A program made the position numbers and the translations under genes. Shown one piece after another: positions 1-12,700 of a DNA stretch of 64,000 bases. The number at the start of each line of letters is the position of its first letter. Positions within the stretch are counted from its first letter, which is position 1. Origin of the DNA: Tetranychus cinnabarinus (Eukaryota > Arthropoda > Arachnida > Trombidiformes > Tetranychidae); NCBI GenBank assembly GCA_022266195.1, contig WHVY01000005.1, forward strand, positions 6,634,001 through 6,698,000, read 5' to 3'. Under the pieces are notes generated by a model that did not search any database, was not told where the DNA came from, and saw only the letters and a list, made by a program, of their open reading frames with translations.

Positions 1-3000
1 CGTATGGAAATGTGTGACTGATTTGCTTCTCCATTTCTTGTGGATAAGCTTTTCCAATGTTATATGACATACCAAGTGTTGACAGGTTTTTGAATGATTT
101 GTCGACTCTTTCTTCATTCCCTACTCGACAAATGAAAATATGAAATATGAAAAAAAAGTAAAGTTTCCTAAAGTAATCAATATTTTTGGTGAACAAGAAG
201 AAAAAAAGTTGAACCTTAATATACAAAGTAATACAAAGTGTTTGATAGTTATAATGAAATGTGGGACAAACTTTGGGTTCACTTTGCAAAGTAGAAAATG
301 TTTAAACGGAAATGCGTTTCAATTTTGTCATTTCTTGGGCAAACCAATTCTGATTTGGAAATGATAAAAACAGGAGATTATGCCAATGAGAATGATTATG
401 ATGAAGGATGATCATGTTGATGGCAAGGCGGACTTTAAATGGACTCATAGTTTTGTGTCAAAGTGTTTACCAGAAAAGAAAGTTAACTTTTTTTCATGGT
501 TACTGTTATTGTTGTAAAAAGCCATTTAAATCAACTGTTAGAGTGAACATGAAATTTGCATATCTACAGGGTAATGTTGAAAGAGCATTTGCTTGTGGAG
601 TGTATTTTGGTGGAGATGATAATGAAGCTAACAGGAAAGATGATGATGAACCTTTTATTCATCTGTTCATCAAAACTCATCCTCTGATGGAGAAGAAGAA
701 AGTTGATCAAAGTCACTGATAACTTGTTCCGCCAAGTGTCCTAAGAGTGTTTAGATTTAAACTACACCTTAAACCATAGTTACAAAGTACATGAGAATCA
801 TAAATAAAGGGAGGAAACTCATCTTCATCTTCATCATCATTATTCTCATTTGTATTGAGATGAGTCTTGATATATGCAAAGCAATTTGATTTATTCTTTC
901 TTCTCTTCTTCTTCTTTCACTTTTTATCTTATTTCGATTGAAAATGATGATGAGGAGGAGGACGAAGTTGCTTATTGTCAAGTGTAAAGTGAATTTTACC
1001 TTAAAATGCAATTCAATTGAAAACTTTTGCCTCAGATCTCATCATCATTTCAATACGTCAACAATATCGTCCTGCATCATCATCATTATCATCATCATTT
1101 CTCCTTTTCTGCTCTTCTTCTTTTTTTCATGTTAATAAATTTTCCTCTTTACAATAGCATTTCAATAGCTATTCAATTTTAACAAGGACAAACAGGTTAA
1201 GCAATTTAATTTGAGTGGTTAGCAATTTAAAATTGACAGTACAATTTAAACATTATATATTGGTAAAGGCCAACAATCAAGTGAAACAAGATTCAATGAG
1301 TTGTTTATTGCTGGATCAATGTTGATGTTTAAAAAGGTAATGAAAATGGATTGGGAAAAGGGAACCAAATTGATTATTAATTTGTATAATCAAAACATTT
1401 CTCAACCAATTAATTAATCCAACTGACAACTTATTTATCTTTAACATCTCAAGTATTTTAAATGTTTAACTTATCATCATCATCACATAATTTAAAGTGA
1501 ATTGATTAAGTCAAGGCAGCAAAGGTAAAAATGGGTTTACATTAATTTACAGTTGTGCCAATGAATGGTAATTAAAAACAATTGTAATTGAACCTTGAGG
1601 CTAAAGTTAATGAATGAAGATGGCGATCATGAGTAAAGATGGAAATGCAAAGGCATTTTCTGTTGAGCTAATTTTCCATTTCAACTTGTTTATTGTTGGT
1701 AATCAAGATGCTCATGGTGTGAGATTGCAATTGCAAAATTGCCATTTAATTTTTGATACTTTTGTTGACAAGTTGCACCGGGTTCAGTCATTGAATAGAC
1801 ACTCTTTTTCCGTTCACTTTATCCACAAGGAATTACAACCAATCAAGAGGATTGTCAGATTTAAAAGGTGATGAGAAATTCATTCTCATCTTTCGCCATC
1901 TTCATCTTTCTTCCGCAATTCACATTTAATTAACAAGAGATTTACTTGCTATTTTCAATCTTTAATTAACGCCCGTTGAGAGCAGTTTTTCAAGTTTCAA
2001 AGATGAAGAGGCAAGAAGAAGAGCAACACAAAAAAGAGATTGTCATTGATGTTATAAATGATGTTTTCCCTTTGAGTTAAGCTTGTATGACTTGACGTTA
2101 TCAAGGAATGGTAAAAAAGTTGAGATTGTCTCTGACAATGAGGATGATCGGGATGATGTTGAGCTTCTCTTCATCTTTTTTCCTCTTTTTTTCACTCAAA
2201 ATCGTGATTCTTCATCATCATTAATACTACTTTTGATTCTCACTTTTTTTCATAAATCAGATGATATTCACTCAGCTATTATCACACACAGCAGCAGTAA
2301 CATCAACCAAGCAACAAATGCATCAAACAACTTTAATCATGTTCATCATCAACAATAATAAGTTAACTAATAAGAAGAGAAGAAAATGAGATTTCTTCTT
2401 CTTCTTCTTCATATCAGTTGAGTTATGGTTCAAAATTTTAATTGATGCCTTCCATTCCCTGTTTTCATATGAATTATACTTTATCATCTCACCATTATTC
2501 AATTGATTAATGTTTCTTCAGCTTTTCTCTGTTAACTTGATTTGTGTCTCTCAAAGTCTCATCTTTTGATCCACAAAAAGCATTAGTATTAATTTAATTC
2601 CCTTTCCTATTTTAATTCATTTCACTTTAATCATTTAATCCCTTTATCATCATCTCTCCTTCAAAACATATCATCTGTTTAAACTGGTATCCATTGCAGT
2701 TGACTGTCAACTGTTTAGGCCTTTGTTACCTGGACAATTGCATTTGAGTAAATAGTATTTTTATTTTGTGTCAATTTGATTGTCTGTGTGTTACCTATTC
2801 ATGGGTAAAAACTCAAGCTATCAATTAACTGGTGAAAGGATGATGACAAGAATAAAGGAAAGATGATCAAAGTGTGTAACAATTAACCCATTTATACTCT
2901 GTTTTTGGTCAACCTAATTCTCCGCCCCAAATTTATCTCCAAATACAATTAAGGAGTAAAAGTAAAACCAATAGACAATTGATTTTCAGGGATAAATTGC

Positions 3001-6000
3001 AAGAGTTGAGGATGATAATGATGGAAGGATGATGGAAGGATGAAGGCAGATGATGAAGGGAGGGTTTAAAACGATAAACTCTTGCAAGCGTAACACAAAT
3101 AATATAAATGGACTAACCATTAACACTATTTCAATACTCATGATTAGCCCTGTGGAGTTGGTTGATTGGTGAAGCTTATTCGCATTGATAGATAGAGAGA
3201 GAGAGAGGAGAAACTTTGAAATGAGAGAAATGATTATTTTTATTTTGCTTCATGTGTTATTGTTTTGTGTGTTCATGTTATTGATCAACGGTCTAATTGC
3301 GTTATTTTTATCCTCTATTGTAACAATCATATTAAAGGGTTGAATGGTTTGACCAACAGTTCAAGACTTTTAAGGTTAAATCGCAGCCACAAGTAATGGG
3401 CTAAATTAATTTCAACACACAACCCAAAGGTGGAAACTATTTAATTGAAACGAGCTGCATTTCAACCCAATTTTAAGGTTTGACAATTAACCCCTTGACT
3501 TGCATGATTTAACAGTTTAATCGCATTAATACAGATGCATATAATTGGAAATGTTAAGAGGGAAAAATGCTAATCCTAATCCTCTTCAATAGCAACTCAA
3601 TAAATTGATGCACAACTAAATCAAGATTGGCTCAGAAAATTGATTTCATCCTAACATTTTCAACCTTTCAAAGCACATAGAGTTGACATAAAGGGTCAAT
3701 TCATAAATGAATAAATTCTGAAATGGTAAATTCGATAGGAATTGTTGAAACTATCGACTTATTTGGTAAAAACTAAATTGATTTGCTTCTAAAGTTCATT
3801 TTGTTTGATATGAAGTAGAGTCAAGTTTGACTAAAAATTTACATCGATTGGCTCACTTTACTTGCATCATTTTTGTGACAAAAAAGTTGCTAAAAATATC
3901 GCTTTCTTCAACGATTAAGGTTCATTTGATCTGACTAAAGTGACATTGAATGATAAACCCTAACATTTCCTCCAAAGGTGATTATATTAATGACTAAAGT
4001 TGACCTTTAGCCAATTAAACATTTCATCAAACTGTATATTAACCGGTCATTTGGGTTACTCTAACTTTAATCAACAAATGCAACTGAAAACTAATGTAAA
4101 GCCAAAGTTGCTCAGCAAACATAATTAAAATGAAAATATTTCCGTTTGAATAATAATTGCTTTTTTGCAGTTCAATCATTGTGATAACGGAAAGATAATT
4201 GTTTGTTACTATTTTAATCACTGACTTGTTTGAGGTTGTATCCATATTGACACACTTTTTTGTTTAATTGAATTCAATTTACATGGAAAGTTTGTAACGC
4301 CATTGTTACTGTTTCCCTAATGAGTTACACTGAAACTAAACACAATAGATCTAAACTTACTACAAAGTTAATCCAATAATGTTAATGTAAATGTGAAAAA
4401 GTATTACAAGAGGAAGAAGAAAAACAAAGTTGATTGCTGTTAATGAAGCAAATTTGGGCGATGATGAGAAGTTATTAAGAAAAGTGAAAACGATTGAAGA
4501 CAATGATGATAAAACGATGATAATTTTGCAATGACTAGAGACAAATGATGTTACTCAAAACTAATAACCAACTCATTTAGTGAAATCATTTTTTTCTTGC
4601 TCTTCTTTTTCCCTGAATTCACCGAGAAACATGTTTGTCTTGCAGCAATCAACCTTTATCTAGTGTTGAATGAATATAAAGATAAATAGAAATGAAAAAA
4701 TACATAAATGATATCAACATAAATGCGCAATTTTCTGCCATTTCTCACTCATCATCAACCATCATCAACAGTAATTTGCATGCAGAATTGAATTTAGATG
4801 GCAAGAGATACATTAAACATTACATTTTTTGTCTTTGTTAGTTTTAGGTGAACCGAAGACACTTTTTTCTTGCTTCTCGCCTCATCATCTTTCCTTTCAT
4901 CCTCATCTAATTTACTTGGATTATATTAACTTTAGTTTTCTCTCCTTTAATTCAGTTTCATTTGCCTTCTCATTTTATCCTTCATGTTTACACTTTCTTT
5001 ATACTGGAAACATGATGATGATGAGCTGATGATGTTAAGCTATGCACGTTGATAAAGAAACCTTAATTAGCTGCTAACTATGAAACTTTTTTTTCTCCTC
5101 TTTACCGTCTCTTGGATAATGCGACTTTGTTGATGAAAATAAGCATCAGGATGAGGGTTGAGACTTGGACTTGACAAGGGACAAAAGAGTATTGAGTGCG
5201 TTGGGCGATCATCTAATTATGCTTTTATGCATACCCATCACTACACTCATCACCTCATCTTTATCCTCTCATCGTCCTCATCATCTGGTAAATTAATGTT
5301 ACCATTGAGGAAACAGAACATCCGTCATCTTTGTTTTTATTTTGCTAACGAATTTTTCTCCTCTTCTCTTGCATTTCTTTTTCCTCTTTTAACCCCATTC
5401 CATGTCTTGAGTTTCACCCTAAACTTTAAACTCGACATCTCATCATCTTTCTATTTTCTCTTGCAAATGTCTTGCTCACCCTTGGATCAACATTTCTTCC
5501 CTCATCTCCAGTTAATCCTACTACAAGAGATGAAGTAAAAATAAGGTTTTTCATTGTAATCCTAATTTTCAGGCTCAAGGTTGATCCTATTTCCTCTTCA
5601 ATTCATCTTTTCACCAATTGATATCCTTTTCACTTGCTTTTTTTACTCATCCATGGAAAGCAATGTGAAAATTAAAGATGAACAAATGAATGAAAGAGAG
5701 ATGTGAATACATCATTTAGCGAGAAGAAAAGAGTGACAAAGGAGGAAAGTTGGATGATGAGAGAAGCAAGAAAAGAGATGAAAATTTGGCGAGATTAAGC
5801 ATGATGATAGGAATGATGAAAATGAGTATAAACATCTAGTCGGATAAAAACAAAAAGAAATGTTTTTCTGTTAACTTGATGAGAGTTGCATTAAAGTGAA
5901 CGTGAAAATGATTTGTTTACAAAAATCTCAATCTTCAAGTTGAATCCCATTGTAATAGAGAGCAATATTTTTGTTGAAATGTCAATTGGAATATAAATTT

Positions 6001-6091
6001 ACTCTGTTTCCAAGTGATTCCCATTAACAATCATGTTAAGTATCATGGTAACTCCAAGTAATTTATGGTTCAAAAGTAAATGTTAACTTAC
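1..6091. other. Gene-free stretch downstream of the last visible Sema-2a exon
   Basis: No exon of the expected semaphorin Ig domain or basic tail was found here on the minus strand, so this is read as intron sequence of Sema-2a. It holds low-complexity GAT/ATC and TTC runs, a (GA)n run near 3190-3209, and one diverged copy of the dispersed repeat near 3755-3960. Short plus-strand frames at 140-719 have a slightly coding-like codon pattern and are followed by AATAAA at 803-808, but they are broken by stops and match nothing I recognise. Confidence 0.5.
3755..3960 (+). repeat. Diverged copy of the 'TTATTTTGCATTATT' dispersed repeat
   Basis: The order of blocks matches better copies elsewhere: a block near AAAGTTCATTTTGTTTG, then GAGTCAAGTTTGACTAAAA, then TTTTTGTGACAAAAAAGTTG. 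The central core is degraded. It is assigned by block order rather than by strong identity. Confidence 0.4.
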
Positions 6092-6770
6092 CCAATCACA
6101 TAAGGTTTACATTCATTGTGATCTTTATCCCAACCACAATAAGGATCTCTTATACAACCAAGACAATTGTCATGGCGCTGTTTACACATTGAAAGGTGAA
6201 ATTGTTTAATATTAAAGTCAGATGAAACGTATAATGACTTGTATTTGGGAAATATTTCCATGGCTCTCACTGGATGTGGGCTGGTTGCTTCAAAAACATC
6301 AACTAAATTTGAATGGACTTCACCCATTCGATCAGTCCATTGGACCAGCTTGTAAACCTCACCAGTTGAGGTTCCAGCATAATAGATTAAATACTGGATT
6401 CCATCAACTTGAAGTTTATCCACCACGATACGGGTGAAAACCGTGTCTCTCTTGTAGAAGACGGGTTTACCATTATCATGGGTAACTGTTGAATCCATCA
6501 ACGGATGACCGCGAATGAAATTGAGCACAGAATCAGGCAACGATTGGGTATCATCAACACAAACCCCTGGCCTGGGTTCGGGTACCTTGGAGGATAAAAC
6601 GGGTAACCAGGCAGACATGGAATTTGATTGTTCCTTAAATTTACCATTGAAAACTTCTTGAATAGAGTCTAGTGTAAATGTACAAATGGCTGAGCCAATT
6701 AAACCATTTAAAGAGGTTGAAAAAACGGCATAAAATTTACTATTATCATCTGGATGCTTGTAAATATGTT
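6092..6770 (-). CDS. Sema-2a: Sema-2a coding exon 5: C-terminal part of sema domain and start of PSI
   Basis: Encodes residues 301-527. It completes a Gln codon split by the intron and reads HIYKHPDDNSKFYAVFSTS, then NGKFKEQS, VPEPRPGVCV, NFIRGHPLMD, VFTRIVVDKLQVDG and a PSI segment with CLGCIRDPYCGW. The acceptor is ATATTCAG (minus strand) and the donor is GG|GTAAGT, leaving two nucleotides of the next codon. The open frame with an internal Met at 6618 is only part of this exon; the frame continues upstream of that Met to the acceptor. PSI cysteines C496, C503, C506 and C512 are visible and the remainder of the module is off the exon. Confidence 0.95.
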
Positions 6771-9700
6771 CTGAATATCATTTCATGGAAAAAGTCAACA
6801 ATCCATTTAGAAATTTTCATTTTCGAAAATCATTTTGTAGTTTTGGTTTGTGTTTGTTTCCAAAGTAAAGGCAACAAAAAAAAATAATGTATCGGTTGGT
6901 TGAGTGGTCGATGAGAAGTGAAAATATCAAGGTGATGATGCGGTAACAAGATTGGTAACAAGAGGATCCATGTGAAGTGGGTATCAGCAAGAAAACAGGA
7001 GTTTACAGTTTACCATCATCCATTGGGACGTCAAGTAAATCCCGTTATAAATGTGAACAAAAAGGAATGAAAATGGGTGGAAGAAGAAAAAAATGATGAG
7101 AAACACAGGAATCATCAAGAATGTTCAATAAGATGAACAAGAGAAGAGAAAAAAGGTGAAAAAGAATTGTGCGTGAAAAGTAACAAAAAATAGGGATGAA
7201 AAAGGTGATGAAGGCAAAGAGTTTAGTAAAGTTTATAAAAAAAAGTAAAGAAAAGATTCTTAATGTGAGATTTTTAGATGTGCTTAATGATGTATAGAGG
7301 AAGAGCTGGAAAAGGCATTGTTATTAATGAAAGTTTCGCGAAATGGGAAACAAATAAAGAATGAGAAAAGAGTTGATATAAAATGTAATTAATACTTACG
7401 AATTTCATTGAAATAAAACGGAAACTCTCCTGGGATCGAACAGTTTAATCGAGCCTTCATGAAAGTGGCCCAATTTTTGTTTAAAATGCTTCGACCGCCA
7501 TTGTCTTTCTGTAAATGTAAAGTAATGGTTGCAACAACAAAATTAATCAACAATTTTAGGCATTTTGTTCAAGTGCAATTTCAATTTTAATTTGCCACAA
7601 ATTTACTGTACACTTCAAGTTGCAACGTTTAATATACTTTTAGCTTTTACCTTTTCTGTCATTCAATAGTTTACAATATTGATTGGTTGAATTACTTTTG
7701 TAATTACATTACCAACTCCACCCGATTTAAGGGGAAATAAAGTTTTCATTCAATATTTACATTTATATTTAGAGAAATGTATTTCACTTTCTCGGTGTTT
7801 CCAGTTTCAAGTGAAAATTTAATTGTGTTAGTGAGTGATGCAGATGATGAGAAGGAAAAGAAATGAATTGTAATATAATAATTGACAGGGAAGTGGAAGC
7901 AAAACATTGTAACATTGTGCAAACATTTGGCTTGATAACAATAATCAATATAATCAATGTAATAGCCTGAAGATGGCATAAAGTGAAAAAAACTAGCACA
8001 GAGGATGTATCAAGTTTGGTTCCCAGTGATGAAGTTATTTTGCAAGTTAATTAAATTAACGAGTTGAAAAGTTGAAGGATGAAAGGAAGAGCAAGGGAAC
8101 AAGAAATGTAGACGAAAAGCGAAGCTGCAGAAGTGAGTAAAAAAATGTGAGTAAACGGTGAGAAGAGTATGAAGAGAAAAAATGAAAATGATTAAATGAA
8201 ATGAAAAAGATGATTATGATGAAAATGGTGAAGAAGAAGAAGAAAAAAGGAAGAAAATGGTTGTGTTTAATGTTGATAGGAAACAAACAAGAGGTAAGGT
8301 TGAACATGAACAACAACAATATCATCATTATCACCAACAATAACAGTCAACAGGACCAAGTAGTTGGTAAAGTAAGGAGAGGCTAAAGGAATGATTGTTG
8401 AGCCCGGAGAGCAAATCCTTTCATCCTTTATCGTTCATCCGAAACACAGTCTTGAGGCTATAATTGAAGATGATGATTGAGTGTAATTCCTCAAGATACA
8501 GATGATGTCTTTTTCATCATCACCATCATCATCTTTTACCTTCTCTTCTCTCACGTTTTTACATCTATTGCTCATTGTGAATGACTTATTTCTCTATCGC
8601 TCATCATCAAGACACAACACAAATGCACATCTTCATTTTCACCATTTTTCTTGTTCATCTTTTTCCATGTTCACCATTGCCAACCATTTTCATCTTTTCC
8701 CTTCTCCATCAGGTACCAAAGATTCCAATAGCCTAATATTAACTTGATGGATGAGGCTTTACCTTTAACTATGACCTGTATCAATATTAATTAACCAAAA
8801 ATGTATCCATGACCAGTCACGTGATTAATGAAAAGGTGAACATAAATGATGTAAAAGCATCACAGATGGAAACCAGTTTTATGTATATAAATATATAATA
8901 TTTCCTGGTCAACATTCCCTAAACATTGGTAATACATATTTTATACTCAAGTTCCTCTGGTCATTTCCTATTGCTGTTAGAAAAGGTACAAAGGTAACAT
9001 AGATACATGGTAAAGGACAGGAATGACACATCAATTAGATGTGAAGGAATAATGTTAATGATGGAATGGATTGTGGTGCAAAAATTGTTATTGATCAACA
9101 TGAATTAATGATGACCAATAATAATAGTAATGATACAATTTGAAAATTGAAACATGAAAGTAAAGAAACAGTGCAGTGATGAAAATGAGGAAAAGAGAAA
9201 CCATTAAGATCTATTTAGTTGAAATGCTGGCGATCAACTGAAACAAGTGCTCAAAAGTATTGCTACTGTTGAACTGTTATTTTGGTCCATCATGACTGTC
9301 TGTAGGTTGATGGGTGATGATGACAAATGATTACAGGTCAAGGGAGGGAAGAGGAAAAGTGGTGCAAAAAAAGAGACTGACCAATGGGAAACTCAAATGA
9401 TTGTAAATGATGAAAACTTGTTATCTCTCTAAGGCCACTCAATTGATTGCGTGACTCTGAAAGTTGACCGGAACTTGGAAAATGTACAAAACGTTTATTT
9501 CCGTTCTCATCCAAAATACAATATTGTGTTAACTTTTTTCTTCTTCTTCTTTTGCCTCTACAATTTTTTTCTTCCTCATCATCTTCCAAGTTTTACTTTG
9601 CTCCAATAGTAAGCTTTAAATGTACATTTTTTTCTGGTTGCATTGCGAACAAGTACGAAGGAGAAAAAAAATTAATGACAATAACAGATTAATGGACTTT

Positions 9701-12700
9701 CAACGATTCTATAGTCAACATTAATGATGAATGAAAATAATGATGAAAAATGTATAATTTTTTCACTTTATCTTTAATGGTTTGAGATAAAGTTTGATAT
9801 TGCATTAGTTTATCAGAGAATGGGAATAAAAAATGAATGGAAAATGATGTTGCCAAAAAAACACAAAACAAATTCATGTTAACAAATTATCATGAGTTTT
9901 CATGTGATGGAATCAAATGTCAAGGTTGATTAAGGTGAACATCAAGCAATTCAGTTTTAAAAAACTGTTTCCATTCATCATAATAACACAACAAAATTGC
10001 AATATTTTGCTGGTAAAACCATCAAAAGCTGATGTAAATCCAACAAATAAACTCGAAAATTGACTCGACTCAGTTCAAAGTTCATTACTTGGCTGCTTTG
10101 CATGGTTGTGACAAAAAAATGATAAACAGCTGCATTGATAACAGGAAAGTTGCTTTGAAATGTGAGATTAATTTAGTTCTATATAAAGTTTCCTCTACAA
10201 TTGAGTCAACGCTTGTCCTAAGGAATCAAATCAAAGGTCAATCGAGTGACTTAGTTGAAAGTTCAATGTTTATCATTAGATTATTTTGCCATGGTTGGCT
10301 TGCTTTGCAAATTAACTTGGCAAAACTGAATTTGCTGTTCATTTGGAGGACAAAAAGTTGATTTGATTCTAATAAAGTTCATTTTGTTTGCTGTTGAGTC
10401 AAAGTTTATTTTTTTGTCAACTAAAAGTGAAGTTCAATTGGTTCACTTGAAATTCATCATCAGTTTATTTTGCATTATTATTGTGACAAGAAACTTGATG
10501 AAAATGTTACTTTGAAAACTAAATTTGATTTAGGAAATAAAGTTTCCTTTTTCACATCAAAAAAACTCAAAAATTGACATTTATAGCAATCCAGACTAAT
10601 GGTCAATGAAATGGCACAGAAACTGATAGAAGCTTTTGACCAGCAAAGGTGGCAAGATTGATGAGTAAAACTTGTCATCTTGCAAAATTCAAAGCAGATA
10701 TTTAGACAACAATCAACTAATTTTCAAATTGACTTCAATAAATTTACTCTTAACCAAATGTTGGCCAAACTGAAATGAATATTTGAGAGAGAAATGTTCA
10801 TTTCTCAGCTTTCTTCATCAAAGGCATAGTAAATCAAATGGCTAAATTGCAATTTTCATTTTCATTGATATTAAACGTACTTTAATAAACTCTTTGAATC
10901 AATTTGCTTTGTCAACAAAACATTAAAAGTGTTCATTGTTGGTGAAAGGTAATTAGCTCAATTTTCACAGTGAAAAACGACAATTAAATAACCATAACGA
11001 TCAGCTCTTTGGAAAGACAAAAATGGATGAGAGTTGAGAAACTCAGATAAACCAGTTTTCCTGTAACCTTAACCAGGCAAAGAAACTGTATCAAGAGTTA
11101 ACATAAATAGATGAACAACCGGTTACTTTGGTTACCCTTGTAACCAGCAACCAACCGACCCTCTAATTGAGTGATTCAGCTCACTGTTTTTAACCAACAT
11201 TCAACCTTTATCATTATTATCATTAGTATATTATAATGTAGCAAAAATAATGATAATGATGAACCAAAGCAGCAGCAACAAAAACCGTAGAGACAGGCTT
11301 AAAGCAAGATACAAAATTAAATGGCTTGTTTCTAGTTTATATCACAGGTAAAAACCTGGTTTTTGTTAATACTTTTGACTTATCAAAATGGCGTCCATTA
11401 CCTTGTTATTAACATTATTTAATTGAAAGGGAAGAAAATTTTTTATGCAAATGTTGGTATATTGTTGATGGTCGGCTTAATGATGCAAAGAGTTTCAAGT
11501 GATTCAGGTTTTGGGTTTTGTGTGTTCACAGACAATCAAAAGTGTTTCAAGCTGATTGAAAAATGTTGAATTTCAAGGAAAAGAGGTTTACACAGATAAT
11601 TATGATCAAATTTACAAATGGAAAGAATGATATTCAAAGGGAAATAGGCTGATTAAGTTCAAGAAAGGTGATGAAAAATCGATGCAAAAAAGCCGTTAAC
11701 CTTTCACACTAATCAAGATGATAATGATTGCTTTGTGTTGAACATGAAAATGAAGAAACAATTGCAATTTGAATAAATGTTGCATTGAATAACAACTCAA
11801 TTTGCATTGAAAATGGAAGAAGTTCGAGAAACAAAAAACTGGTAAAATTGTTAAACATTTTGTTTTTCTCAACACAGATATTGAACGATATTATTTATGC
11901 CTTTGATTTATGTTAACTCTTTCTGGTGTTTCCTGAGAATCAACAAAAACAATGGAAAAACTATGATAACCAGTTTATCAGGGAAGGTAAAAGTTGAATC
12001 AATAAACATTGCTGATGTACACTTGAGATTGAACAGACTCACATCAAATTGAGACTTAAAAACAATTGCTGTGAACATGATCCATTGACTATACATTGAT
12101 ATGCATTGATCTAAACATGATATGGATAAAGTTATGAAACAAGTTGAAATGGCAAGAAACAAAAAATGAGATTGCAAACGATGTATCCAGCAGCGACAGA
12201 TCTGAGGAAATAAGGCAAGTTAACCAGTAAAAAGTATCATTGTGAATAGCTCTACAGGGTATTTCAAGATTATTGATTCAAAATGAGCAAAGAGTAGCAA
12301 GAAGAGTGGAAACAAGGATAAAGTTGAAAAGAAATCAAAATTTCTTTTGCTTGCTCATCATATTTTTTTGATGGTTTCACCAACATATTTTGTTGCATCT
12401 TTTATCAAATTTTTACTTCTTTGACCAGAAAAGGACCAAAATAAACAAAATTGATCAAAGTTTTCATCAAAACTTCAAAAGTTGATGATAAATTGATCAC
12501 TAAATGAATACACCAAATGCAATTGCAAACCGTTTTGTAATGTTGCTCAAGAAACTCACGATACGAATTCAGTTGAATCTCGACAAATTCAACCTTCAAT
12601 ATGTTCGTTAATCATGGAATACATTTAATTTCGAGAAACTCAACAATTATTTTCAAAGTTACATTCAGTTGCAGAATCTATTCAATTGCAAAATTCATTG

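Noticed and set aside
140..719. Consecutive plus-strand frames followed by AATAAA at 803-808, possibly a decayed gene
   Set aside because: Frame changes and stops between segments, no recognisable family, and lengths within chance for this composition.
5158..5538. 126-codon plus-strand frame
   Set aside because: Ser/His/Phe-rich product of TCATC and TTC repeats with no ATG-supported start or homology.
10089..10361. 90-codon plus-strand frame
   Set aside because: Lies wholly within tandem units of the dispersed repeat.
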